Assembly (NCBI RefSeq): GCF_002201535.1
Contig: NZ_NIWW01000003.1
Coordinates: 372,001 to 436,000 of the forward strand
Origin: Lacimicrobium sp. SS2-24
GTDB taxonomy: Bacteria > Pseudomonadota > Gammaproteobacteria > Enterobacterales > Alteromonadaceae
Length of the DNA: 64,000 bases
Reading direction: 5' to 3'
Part shown: positions 23,442 to 31,373 of the stretch, one piece after another
Layout: every line of letters starts with the position of its first letter
How positions within the stretch are numbered: the stretch's first letter is position 1
Notes under the pieces: model-generated
What the model saw: the letters and a program-made list of their open reading frames with translations, nothing else
What the model was told of the DNA's origin: nothing
The model's database searches: none
Made by a program: the position numbers and the translations under genes

Positions 23442-25325
23442 ATGATGATTTTCGGGTGGAGAAATAAAACTGCACTGTTACTGGCAGCAACGCTGATGAC
23501 GATCACGGCGTGCTCTGAGGCGAGCAACCCGGTTGCAGAAAAAGATGAGGCAGACACCGCAACGCTGCGCCGGGCAATCGCCCAGAAAATCATCATCGAT
23601 TTGCGCTATTTTTGTGAAGAAGCGCCGCAGGAAGGCCCCTGCAAGAAGCCAATGACAACGCTGCCTCCGCAATTGGCCAGGGTAATCAGTGACACCGGTA
23701 TCGGCGGGGTGATTCTGTTTGCTGAGAACCTGGTGGACACCGCTCAGATGATTCAGCTCAATCACGATCTGCAACAGGCAGCTGTCAATGGCCTGTCGGG
23801 CCAACCTTTATTGCTGACCCTGGATCAGGAAGGTGGTAGAGTGGCACGCATTCCCCGCCACCTGGCAACCTCTTTAAGCGGTAATATGGCTATCGGTGCC
23901 ACATTTGCCGAACATGGGCTGATGTTCGCCGAAAAAACCGGTGACATACTGGGGGGAGAACTTGCCTCACTAGGCTTTAACGTCAACCACGCGCCGACGG
24001 TGGACGTGAATGTTAATCCTGAAAATCCGGTCATTAACGTGCGCTCATTTGGTGAAAACCCCCTGCATGTGGCACAACTGGGGCTGGCGCAACTAAAAGC
24101 CATGCAACGCCAGGGTGTTATCGGCACCCTTAAGCATTTCCCCGGCCATGGCGATACGGCAGTAGACAGTCATACCGGGTTACCCCGTGTCGATCACGAT
24201 CGCAACACCATCGAAGAGGTGGACTTATTGCCATTTCGCTACGCCATTGAGCAAGGGGAAGTGGATATGATCATGACCGCTCACATTCAGTACCCCCAGC
24301 TTGATAGCAGTGAAATAGAGAACACGGCCGGTGAGAAGATGCTGCGACCCGCGACGCTTTCGCGCGCCATTCTGACTGACCTGCTGCGCAAAGACATGGG
24401 ATTTGAAGGCGTCATCGTCACCGATGCCATGGATATGGCCGGTATTAGCGCTTTCTTCGAGCCAACGCAGGCAGTGATTGAAACCTTTAGGGCAGGAACC
24501 GATCTGGTGTTGATGCCCGTAAGGCTGCACACCCCGGAAGAACTTGAGCGCTTGCCGGCGCTGATTTCCCAGTTGCTTGAGGCGGTGGAAGCCGGAAAAC
24601 TGAATGCTGCAGAAGTTATTGCATCGGCGAAGCGCATTCACAAACTCAAGCAAAAATACCTGCGTAACCCGCTGCAACCCTCAGCAGAACAAATTGCCAG
24701 GGCCGAGGGCATACTGCGCCATCCGGATCATCTTGCCACCGAGCAGGCACTGGCCGATGCCGCGCTCACCCAGATTGGCGAGAACAATGTGAATACACCG
24801 CTGACAGCACAAACCATGCATCTGCTTATGCCGGATCGCAGTAAATGCCTGGCCATGGAGCAGGCTCTGAGTCGCCATTTGCCTGACTTAACGGTGAGTT
24901 GCACCAGTCTGCAATCCTATTTGCCGCAACAACAGCGCCAGGCCATGGATAATGCCGATATATTGCTGGTCGCCAGCATTACACCGGCACAAAGTGCCGT
25001 AGAACGCGGAGGCATGGAAGACATGCAACAGGTTGAGGCTGAGGCCATCGCTCATCAGGATCAACAGGCGCTGCTTCCACAACAAATCGACGCTGCCAAG
25101 CGTGCAGGCAAAGAGGTGATTTTCGTGAGCCTGCGTGCACCCTATGAAATCCGTACTTTAGCGGAAAAAGCGGATCTGGTGCTGGCCACCTACGGGTATA
25201 ATACCCATGTGGTACCCGACACGCAGGCCAATCCGCAGGTACATGGCCCGGCTTTTGAGTCTCTGGCCCGTTATCTGGCCGGAAAAATAGACGCCCGGGG
25301 ACAACTGCCTGTTACCATTGAGTAA
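23442..25325 (+). CDS. nagZ: Two-domain GH3 beta-N-acetylglucosaminidase (NagZ-like) lipoprotein
   Basis: Glycoside hydrolase family 3 enzyme that releases terminal GlcNAc from muropeptides or cell-wall fragments. The NagZ-specific loop KHFPGHGDTAVDSHTGLP supplies the catalytic His/Asp dyad, and VIVTDAMDM supplies the nucleophile Asp. Unlike the single-domain cytoplasmic NagZ of E. coli (about 340 residues), this 627-residue protein has a lipoprotein-type signal (TITACSEAS, Cys24) and a C-terminal alpha/beta domain (about 430-627), like the long B. subtilis NagZ (YbbD). It is divergent from the symporter operon and ends in a strong terminator. Confidence 0.87.
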   Translation: MMIFGWRNKTALLLAATLMTITACSEASNPVAEKDEADTATLRRAIAQKIIIDLRYFCEEAPQEGPCKKPMTTLPPQLARVISDTGIGGVILFAENLVDTAQMIQLNHDLQQAAVNGLSGQPLLLTLDQEGGRVARIPRHLATSLSGNMAIGATFAEHGLMFAEKTGDILGGELASLGFNVNHAPTVDVNVNPENPVINVRSFGENPLHVAQLGLAQLKAMQRQGVIGTLKHFPGHGDTAVDSHTGLPRVDHDRNTIEEVDLLPFRYAIEQGEVDMIMTAHIQYPQLDSSEIENTAGEKMLRPATLSRAILTDLLRKDMGFEGVIVTDAMDMAGISAFFEPTQAVIETFRAGTDLVLMPVRLHTPEELERLPALISQLLEAVEAGKLNAAEVIASAKRIHKLKQKYLRNPLQPSAEQIARAEGILRHPDHLATEQALADAALTQIGENNVNTPLTAQTMHLLMPDRSKCLAMEQALSRHLPDLTVSCTSLQSYLPQQQRQAMDNADILLVASITPAQSAVERGGMEDMQQVEAEAIAHQDQQALLPQQIDAAKRAGKEVIFVSLRAPYEIRTLAEKADLVLATYGYNTHVVPDTQANPQVHGPAFESLARYLAGKIDARGQLPVTIE

Positions 25326-25340
25326 AAGAGCCGAAACTAA

Positions 25341-25364
25341 AAAGCCGGTCAAAAGACCGGCTTT
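25341..25364 (+). terminator. Terminator after nagZ
   Basis: AAAGCCGGTC and GACCGGCTTT form a perfect 10-base stem with an AAAA loop, ending in CTTTCTAG, 15 bases after the nagZ stop. Confidence 0.8.
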
Positions 25365-25454
25365 CTAGCAGCTCCAGTGAGAGGGCAATCTACTGGAAAA
25401 GGTTATATTGCTTCCTTCCTGGGCACAAAATAACCACTAGCAGTTAGAATTTAA

Positions 25455-25466
25455 TAGAATATTCCT
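25455..25466. promoter_or_regulatory. GAATATTC dyad before the oxoprolinase operon
   Basis: TAGAATATTCCT contains the perfect palindrome GAATATTC (25457-25464), and a further TAGAAT lies at 25445-25450. It is about 100 bases before the first gene of the operon and resembles the half-sites at 17.6 and 23.3 kb. Confidence 0.35.
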
Positions 25467-25567
25467 GTTTTTGCAAGCATTTGAAGATAAAGTATTCAAT
25501 TGCAGACTGTGATAACGTTTTCGCTATAACATTAGCGCCAGATAAATAAGACATTGAGGAGTCGCAC

Positions 25568-26368
25568 TTGTCATCATCCGTCCCATCCGTTGCCACGCCT
25601 TACGCATTGCGTCAGCAAATACGCAAGGGGCAGTTTAAGGGTAATACCTCAGGACAGGCTCCGGGCTTTGTGCAATGCAACCTGGCCATATTGCCTGCCG
25701 ATTATGCCAATGACTTTCTGCGGTTTTGCCAGCTTAACCCGAAGCCTTGCCCACTTATTGGTATGGCAGCCAGACCCGGTAACTACCTTCTCGAAGAAGC
25801 AGGCAGAGACGTTGACATTCGCACCGATGTACCTGCCTATCAGCTTTTTGAAAATGGACAGGCCACTCAGCAGGTGAGTGACTTGATGGATGTCTGGCGA
25901 GACGACCTGGTCACCTTTATGCTGGGCTGCTCTTTTTCCTTCGAGGAAGCCCTTTTAGCCGATGGTCTTGAGATCAGAAATATCAGCGAGGGCGTTAACG
26001 TTCCCATGTACCGTACTAATATTCCCTGCACTCCTGCAGGACGTTTCAGCGGTAACATGGTGGTCAGCATGCGTCCCATGGCGGCGGCTGATGCCATCAG
26101 GGCGGTGCAGATATGCAGCCGTTTCCCTGCGGTGCATGGCGCTCCGGTGCACCTCGGTGACCCCGCATTGATCGGTATAGAAGATATTTCACGTCCCGAC
26201 TTCGGCGAGGCTGTCACCATTCATCCCGGCGAACTGCCGGTATTCTGGGCCTGTGGCGTAACCCCTCAACTGGCCATTGCTGAGGCAAAACCGCCCTTTT
26301 GCATCACTCACAGCCCCGGCTGTATGCTGGTGACAGATATTCCCAACAGTAAACTATCGGTACTTTAA
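25568..26368 (+). CDS. DUF1445 / D-glutamate cyclase family protein (YcsI-like)
   Basis: Protein of the YcsI/DUF1445 family, long annotated as putative hydro-lyase and related to the N-terminal half of mammalian D-glutamate cyclase (DGLUCY). The 266-residue product shows family blocks [64 protein letters not shown] and the C-terminal [12 protein letters not shown]. Start is TTG at 25568, supported by GAGGAG six bases before it; no ATG gives the full N-terminus. It is the first gene of a five-gene operon, ten bases before pxpA. B. subtilis ycsI lies in the equivalent ycsF-kipI-kipA cluster. Confidence 0.82.
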   Translation: MSSSVPSVATPYALRQQIRKGQFKGNTSGQAPGFVQCNLAILPADYANDFLRFCQLNPKPCPLIGMAARPGNYLLEEAGRDVDIRTDVPAYQLFENGQATQQVSDLMDVWRDDLVTFMLGCSFSFEEALLADGLEIRNISEGVNVPMYRTNIPCTPAGRFSGNMVVSMRPMAAADAIRAVQICSRFPAVHGAPVHLGDPALIGIEDISRPDFGEAVTIHPGELPVFWACGVTPQLAIAEAKPPFCITHSPGCMLVTDIPNSKLSVL

Positions 26369-26378
26369 GAGGCTGAGC

Positions 26379-27104
26379 ATGTTATTAAACTGCGATCTCG
26401 GTGAGAGTTTTGGTAACTGGAAGATGGGCCTGGATGATCAGGTCATGAGCTACATTGATCAGGCCAATATCGCCTGTGGCTTTCATGCGGGTGACCCCGA
26501 TGTTATCCAGCACACCCTGGCACTGGCGAAAGCACATAATATAGAAATTGGTGCACATCCGGCTTATCCCGATTTACAGGGCTTTGGGCGTCGCTCTATG
26601 GCCCACAGTCACGATGAAATCGTCAATTTGTTGCATTACCAGATTGGTGCGCTTAGCGGCATGGCCGCGGTGCAGCAACTGGAGCTAAGCTATGTAAAAC
26701 CCCATGGCGCACTGTATAACGACATGATGGGCAAAGAGGCCGTGTTTGTCGCCGTACTGGATGCCATTGCACAGTTCCCCCGCCCACTGAAACTGATGTT
26801 GCTGGCCACCTCTGAAGCGCCAGGTTATCAGCAAAAAGCCCAGGAGGCCGGCGTTGAACTGCTGTTTGAGGCCTTTGCCGATCGCCGCTATCTTGATGAC
26901 GGTCGGTTAAGTCCCCGCAGCATGCCGGATGCCGTATTAGACTCGCAGCAAACCCTCGAACAAGTGGAACTGCTCGCCAAAGAAGGGGCCGTGATCACCG
27001 TCAGTGGCAACAAGCTGCCCCTGAAAGCCGATACGCTCTGTGTTCATGGCGACAACCCCCATGCGGTTGCGATGGTCAAACAAATCCGGGATTTACTGCC
27101 ATGA
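26379..27104 (+). CDS. pxpA: 5-oxoprolinase subunit A (LamB/YcsF family)
   Basis: Subunit of the prokaryotic ATP-dependent 5-oxoprolinase PxpABC, which opens 5-oxo-L-proline (pyroglutamate) to L-glutamate. The 241-residue product has the characteristic start LLNCDLGESFGNWKMG, then NIACGFHAGDP, IEIGAHPAYPD, YVKPHGALYN and FEAFADRRYLDDGRLSPR. Length is standard. Its stop overlaps the pxpB start (ATGA), which indicates coupled translation. Confidence 0.95.
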   Translation: MLLNCDLGESFGNWKMGLDDQVMSYIDQANIACGFHAGDPDVIQHTLALAKAHNIEIGAHPAYPDLQGFGRRSMAHSHDEIVNLLHYQIGALSGMAAVQQLELSYVKPHGALYNDMMGKEAVFVAVLDAIAQFPRPLKLMLLATSEAPGYQQKAQEAGVELLFEAFADRRYLDDGRLSPRSMPDAVLDSQQTLEQVELLAKEGAVITVSGNKLPLKADTLCVHGDNPHAVAMVKQIRDLLP

Positions 27105-27808
27105 CTGAGTTTCCCCGTATTGAGCTGGCATCAGAAAACGCCCTCATCCTGTATCTAGATAAGCACACCAGTGAAACGGTCGCCGCCACCATCGCCGCAT
27201 TATTGCCACAGATACGCGTTGCGCTGGGTGATAATCTGCTCGATCTTATTCCTTCTTATAATTCTATACTGGTGCAATACCATCCGCTTAAGACGGACCA
27301 CTTTCGTATGCGTGCACAATTGAAAGCCCTGCTAAAAGCACAGTCAGACAAGGAGCTCAACAACGAACAAGGAGAGCTGGTAAGGCTGCCTGTGTGGTAC
27401 AGCGAAGAGTCCGGTCCCGATCTGGCTCATCTGGCAGAACAGGCGGGCCTGAGCGTCGATGACGTGATTGCACTGCATGAACAGACCCAATATCGGGTGT
27501 ATGCCATTGGCTTCGCTCCCGGCTTTGCCTATCTGGGGGAAGTGGATGAACGCATTGCGGCCCCGCGCCTGGCCACACCGCGCAAACGTGTTCCCACCGG
27601 TGCCGTTGCCATTGCCGATCGCCAGACAGCGGTTTATCCGGCTCCCTCGCCGGGTGGCTGGAATCTGATTGGCCTGTGTCCGCAGCTGATGTTCGACAAA
27701 TCGGCATCCCCGCCAATGCCGGTGCGGGTAGGTGACAGGGTTCAGTTTTACCACATTGATAAAGACACGTTTTTGCGCCTGGGCGGCAAGATGGAGACAT
27801 TCAGATGA
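27101..27808 (+). CDS. pxpB: 5-oxoprolinase subunit B (KipI family)
   Basis: Second PxpABC subunit, with the KipI/CT_C fold of cyclophilin-like shape. The 235-residue product has the family stretch YRVYAIGFAPGFAYLGEVDERIAAPRLATPRKRVPTGAVAI, shown here only as landmarks around residues 127-170, and PAPSPGGWNLIGLCP near 181-195. In B. subtilis the homologue KipI also inhibits the sporulation kinase KinA, but no such partner is expected here. It overlaps both neighbours by four bases. Confidence 0.94.
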   Translation: MTEFPRIELASENALILYLDKHTSETVAATIAALLPQIRVALGDNLLDLIPSYNSILVQYHPLKTDHFRMRAQLKALLKAQSDKELNNEQGELVRLPVWYSEESGPDLAHLAEQAGLSVDDVIALHEQTQYRVYAIGFAPGFAYLGEVDERIAAPRLATPRKRVPTGAVAIADRQTAVYPAPSPGGWNLIGLCPQLMFDKSASPPMPVRVGDRVQFYHIDKDTFLRLGGKMETFR

Positions 27809-28755
27809 GTGGCATCGTCATTGAAAACCCGGGGATGCTGGCATTGCTAACGGATCAAGGGCGTATGGGTCAGGCTCATCTTGGCCTGACCACGGGTGGG
27901 CCCATGGACCCCTTTGCCTTTACGCTGGCCAATGCGCTGGTGGGTAACCCGACGAACGCCACGGTCATTGAGACGACGCTGGGAAATCTGAGCGTGCGAG
28001 CCAACAAAGATATCCTGATAGCAGTGACCGGCGCACCAACGCCGTTACAGATAGCGGGTCAGCCTTGTGCGTTATGGCAACGCCACAGCGTTAAAAAAGG
28101 ACAAGTGATCGAAATCGGCGCTCCAACAGAGGGCTTGCGCAACTATCTGGCCATTGGCGGTGGCCTGACAGTGGATGCGGAATTTGGCAGCACCAGTACG
28201 GTGCTGCGAGAAGGTATTGGCGGATTGAGGGGGCAAAAGCTGCAGCAAGGCGACACATTGGCAGTGGGTCAATCTGCTACGCCCCACCGCGACTGCGCGC
28301 TTCCTCAGTCTGCCATTCCCACTTATCATGCTGATGCGCCTTTACGCCTGGTAACCGGCTACCAGTATGAGCAGTTTAGTGTCACCAGCCGCAGCCGTTT
28401 CTTTAACAGCCAGTACCGTATCAGTGACCAGGCCGATCGCATGGGATACCGTCTGACAGGACCGGCCATTCCTGCGGCATCGAGAGCGCTACTTTCCGAG
28501 GGCATCGCGCTGGGAGCGGTGCAGGTACCGGCAGATGGTCAACCGATTATTCTGCTCAATGATCGCCAGACCATTGGCGGCTACCCCAAACTCGGCTCGG
28601 TGCTGGCCATGGACTGCGCCAGGCTCTCACAATGGCGTCCGGGTACAACCTTGTCCTTTGAGCCGATCAGTATTGAGCAGGCTCACAATCTGCTGCACTT
28701 GCATCACGCGAAGCTGACAAGGTTGTTGCAACAACTGGAACAGCACCATGAATAG
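27805..28755 (+). CDS. pxpC: 5-oxoprolinase subunit C (KipA family)
   Basis: Third PxpABC subunit, of the KipA/AHS2 biotin-dependent-carboxylase-like fold. The 316-residue product shows LALLTDQGRMGQAHLGLTTGG-type N-terminal residues (about 12-32), GPMDPFAFTLANALVGN, and the C-terminal QPIILLNDRQTIGGYPKLG. It is near standard length. The stop overlaps the start of the DUF4392 gene by eight bases, so the oxoprolinase and that gene are made from one message. Confidence 0.94.
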   Translation: MSGIVIENPGMLALLTDQGRMGQAHLGLTTGGPMDPFAFTLANALVGNPTNATVIETTLGNLSVRANKDILIAVTGAPTPLQIAGQPCALWQRHSVKKGQVIEIGAPTEGLRNYLAIGGGLTVDAEFGSTSTVLREGIGGLRGQKLQQGDTLAVGQSATPHRDCALPQSAIPTYHADAPLRLVTGYQYEQFSVTSRSRFFNSQYRISDQADRMGYRLTGPAIPAASRALLSEGIALGAVQVPADGQPIILLNDRQTIGGYPKLGSVLAMDCARLSQWRPGTTLSFEPISIEQAHNLLHLHHAKLTRLLQQLEQHHE

Positions 28756-29584
28756 CCTTACGACCCTAAGCGAGGCACTTGAAATCTTACTGGTGCAAAG
28801 AAACCTGCGCGGGATGCAGCCTCTGCGACAGCACCTCGAATCAGGCTACCTGTTGCGTGCTGCCAGATTGCTGGCCGACAATCCCGGCACCGTGATTATT
28901 GGCACCGGTTTTCCGGTCACCGGGACCTTTGAAACTGATGGTCCGGTAGGCGCCATAGCCCTCTACCAGGCCCTGGAGGCGCTGGGCTATCAACCTTACA
29001 TCGCGTGCGGCAAGCCCCTGAGCGCTGCCATTAGCACAGATTTTCGCGTGATTGAGCTTAAGGTTAATGCTCTGGAGCAGGCTCGCAGTGAGACCCAGAC
29101 CATACTGCAACGGCTCAAACCCAGCCTGGTGCTCTCCATAGAGCGCCCGGGACTGGCACAGAACGGTCGCTATCACAATATGCGCGGTGAGGATATCAGC
29201 GCACGTTGCGCCTGTTTCGATTATTTTGTTACCGACGCCACCTGCCCCACGATTGGCATTGGTGATGGCGGCAACGAAATTGGTATGGGAAAGGTATTCG
29301 ATGCCCTGCAAGCCATGGACATTATTGCGGCGCGCACACCCTGCGATGAACTGGTTGTGGCTGATGTGTCGAACTGGGCCGCGTACGGTATTCTTGCCAT
29401 GCTTGGCCAGCTCACAGGAACGGATTTACTCGGCAACATCCGGCCATTGGATATTCTTCAATATTTGTCAGATAAAGGCAGTGTGGACGGCGTAACCCGC
29501 GAAAACACCCTGACCGAGGACAGCCTCTGTTTCACTGCCGGTGAAGATTTACTGCGTCAACTTCAGGCCAGACTGGCTCCCTAG
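28748..29584 (+). CDS. DUF4392 protein, D-glutamate cyclase C-terminal type
   Basis: Predicted cytoplasmic enzyme of the DUF4392 family, equivalent to the C-terminal half of mammalian DGLUCY, which cyclises D-glutamate to 5-oxo-D-proline. The 278-residue product has conserved blocks VIIGTGFPVTGTFETDGPVGA (about residues 49-69), LSIERPGLAQNGRYHNMRGEDIS and IGIGDGGNEIGMGKVF. Together with the DUF1445 gene at the head of the same operon it supplies both domains of the animal enzyme as separate proteins. Its overlap with pxpC supports a role in making substrate for the oxoprolinase. The activity itself is inferred. Confidence 0.8.
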   Translation: MNSLTTLSEALEILLVQRNLRGMQPLRQHLESGYLLRAARLLADNPGTVIIGTGFPVTGTFETDGPVGAIALYQALEALGYQPYIACGKPLSAAISTDFRVIELKVNALEQARSETQTILQRLKPSLVLSIERPGLAQNGRYHNMRGEDISARCACFDYFVTDATCPTIGIGDGGNEIGMGKVFDALQAMDIIAARTPCDELVVADVSNWAAYGILAMLGQLTGTDLLGNIRPLDILQYLSDKGSVDGVTRENTLTEDSLCFTAGEDLLRQLQARLAP

Positions 29585-29606
29585 GGGGCCACAACCCGCC
29601 ATCCAT

Positions 29607-30062
29607 TTATGCCCTCAAACCAGATAATTGTTGTGCTAACCAATGACTTAGTTGTGAGCCGGGCAAGGCCCCCGATACTCTGGCCACCTCCTGTGCACGA
29701 TAAAACAGGACCAGCGTGGGGATAGAGCGAATCTGGCAGCGACTGGCCGTAAGCTGATTGGCCTGAGTATCCACTTTTACAAACTGACAACGGGTGGCCA
29801 TAGTGAGTGCGGTCTGCTCGAAAACCGGTGCAAATTGTAAGCACGGGCCACACCAGGGCGCCCAGAAATCCACCAGCAACGGTAGGTCTGACTTATCCAG
29901 CCAGCGCTGAAACTGATTGTCATTCAGATTGACCGGCTTACCACTAACAAGTAATTGCCGACAATGACCGCAAAGGGGCTGCTGCGCAAGTTTAGACGCC
30001 GGAATACGATTCTGTTTATGACAGGAAGCGCAAATGACATGCACTGGATTTTGACTGACCAT
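29607..30062 (-). CDS. trxC: Thioredoxin 2
   Basis: Cytoplasmic disulfide reductase of the zinc-binding TrxC type, usually part of the oxidative-stress response. The 151-residue product has two N-terminal CxxC pairs for zinc (Cys11/14 and Cys31/34), the active site W70-CGPC and the cis-Pro loop SIPTL. Length matches E. coli TrxC. It is convergent with the DUF4392 gene, 22 bases apart. Confidence 0.94.
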   Translation of the reverse strand: MVSQNPVHVICASCHKQNRIPASKLAQQPLCGHCRQLLVSGKPVNLNDNQFQRWLDKSDLPLLVDFWAPWCGPCLQFAPVFEQTALTMATRCQFVKVDTQANQLTASRCQIRSIPTLVLFYRAQEVARVSGALPGSQLSHWLAQQLSGLRA

Positions 30063-30227
30063 ATTCTTTCCCTACGTTGTCTGGCGGGGCCATGACGCCG
30101 GCCCAATTCACCAACTCACCCAAATAAACAGTGCCGATTATACAGCGAATAACCCTGTGATGCCTGCAAGTGGCGGTCAATTTGCTAAACGTGTATCAGG
30201 CAATACACAGCAGAAGGCGTCAAAGCA

Positions 30228-31076
30228 TCAAAGAGAGGGGTGCTGGGCAAAGCGCTGCTCTGAGATTTTCTGATGCAATCGGCGACTGTCGGCATCCAGC
30301 CAGCTCTGATAGGTCGCCAGATAGTCGGCAGACAAACGATGCGTTTGCAACAGGGTATTGATATGGGCGATAACGTTTTCGCCCCAGGCATTGCGCGAAC
30401 AGGCAATGTAACTGGGTGTGGCCTCTGGCATGCCGGCCACGGGAATAAAGCGCATGTCAGTGCTGATATTTCCGAGGCGCTGCTGATATTTCAGCTCAAC
30501 GGGAAAGCCAAAGGTATAGTCAATCCGTTTTAAATCGAGCATCTTGAGCAAGTCAGAAAACACATTTGCTCCAGAACGTTTGAGTACATGCTCGGCCTGC
30601 TGGTAGCGTGCAAGTTCACTGTCTATGGGGCCCTTGTACAGCCTTCCGTCCGCCACACCGCCCAATAAATTGGAGTTTTTCATCAACGTTGACAGAACAA
30701 TGCCTCGTTCACTGAGATAAGGCGTGAACTTGTGACGATCCACTTCTCTGATGATCAGACCGTTGGGGAGCACCACCCCTCTTGGCTCTGAGTAAAGAAT
30801 AAACTGTTCACGCTGCTCCGATTTATACAGCCCCACGATGCAGACATTGTGGGTTGCCATCAGTTTTACAATACGTTCATAGCCTGCGGTTTGCACTGCA
30901 TGCTCAAACTGCGGCAGACGCTCGGTGATAAACTGACGGGTCAGATCATTGTAGCCTTTATCCTTCAGCGGCCCTTCCACAAAGGTGCCCGGCGGAAAAT
31001 CAGGCCGCAACCACAGGATCTGCTCAGCACAGACGGCAAAACAGCAAAACCAAAGCACCACCAGCAACCCTTTCAT
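30228..31076 (-). CDS. Periplasmic binding protein-like protein (TIGR02285 type)
   Basis: Exported protein of the bacterial extracellular solute-binding family 3 fold, of the TIGR02285-like group common in Alteromonadales. I choose the ATG at 31076 (282 residues) because it starts directly with a signal peptide (MKGLLVVLWFCCFAVCAEQ); the frame extends 16 codons upstream with a polar leader. Landmarks are a WLRPDFPPGTF start of the mature chain and ADYLATYQSWLD near the end. No transporter genes are nearby, so it may be a sensor-linked or orphan binding protein. A relative lies at 62193. Confidence 0.65.
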   Translation of the reverse strand: MKGLLVVLWFCCFAVCAEQILWLRPDFPPGTFVEGPLKDKGYNDLTRQFITERLPQFEHAVQTAGYERIVKLMATHNVCIVGLYKSEQREQFILYSEPRGVVLPNGLIIREVDRHKFTPYLSERGIVLSTLMKNSNLLGGVADGRLYKGPIDSELARYQQAEHVLKRSGANVFSDLLKMLDLKRIDYTFGFPVELKYQQRLGNISTDMRFIPVAGMPEATPSYIACSRNAWGENVIAHINTLLQTHRLSADYLATYQSWLDADSRRLHQKISEQRFAQHPSL

Positions 31077-31315
31077 CTTAATCTCAGACTCACGCTTTAC
31101 ATACACCTTTGTATGCACTCTCACATTTAAAACTATAGCCTTTTACGATGGTGCATTCATTATCACCGACAAATTATTTAGTCATTCAAATGATGTCTGT
31201 GTGAAATTATTACGTGTCACTCATTGAATTGGCCAGTTTTTACACGGATTGGTGCAAACCACTAACTGCTTACCGCAGGTGTTTTTTAACTTCTTGTTTT
31301 TAAACAATTATTTAA

Positions 31316-31332
31316 TGGCCCGGGAATTGCTA
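31316..31332 (+). promoter_or_regulatory. Candidate sigma-54 promoter
   Basis: TGGCCCGGGAATTGCTA fits the -24/-12 consensus (TGGCACG-N4-TTGCW) with one mismatch, the GG and GC being at 31317-31318 and 31329-31330. Transcription would begin near 31341, about 33 bases before the start codon at 31374. Confidence 0.5.
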
Positions 31333-31373
31333 AAACTATCTGGCAAACGTCACACAATAACAAGGATACCACC

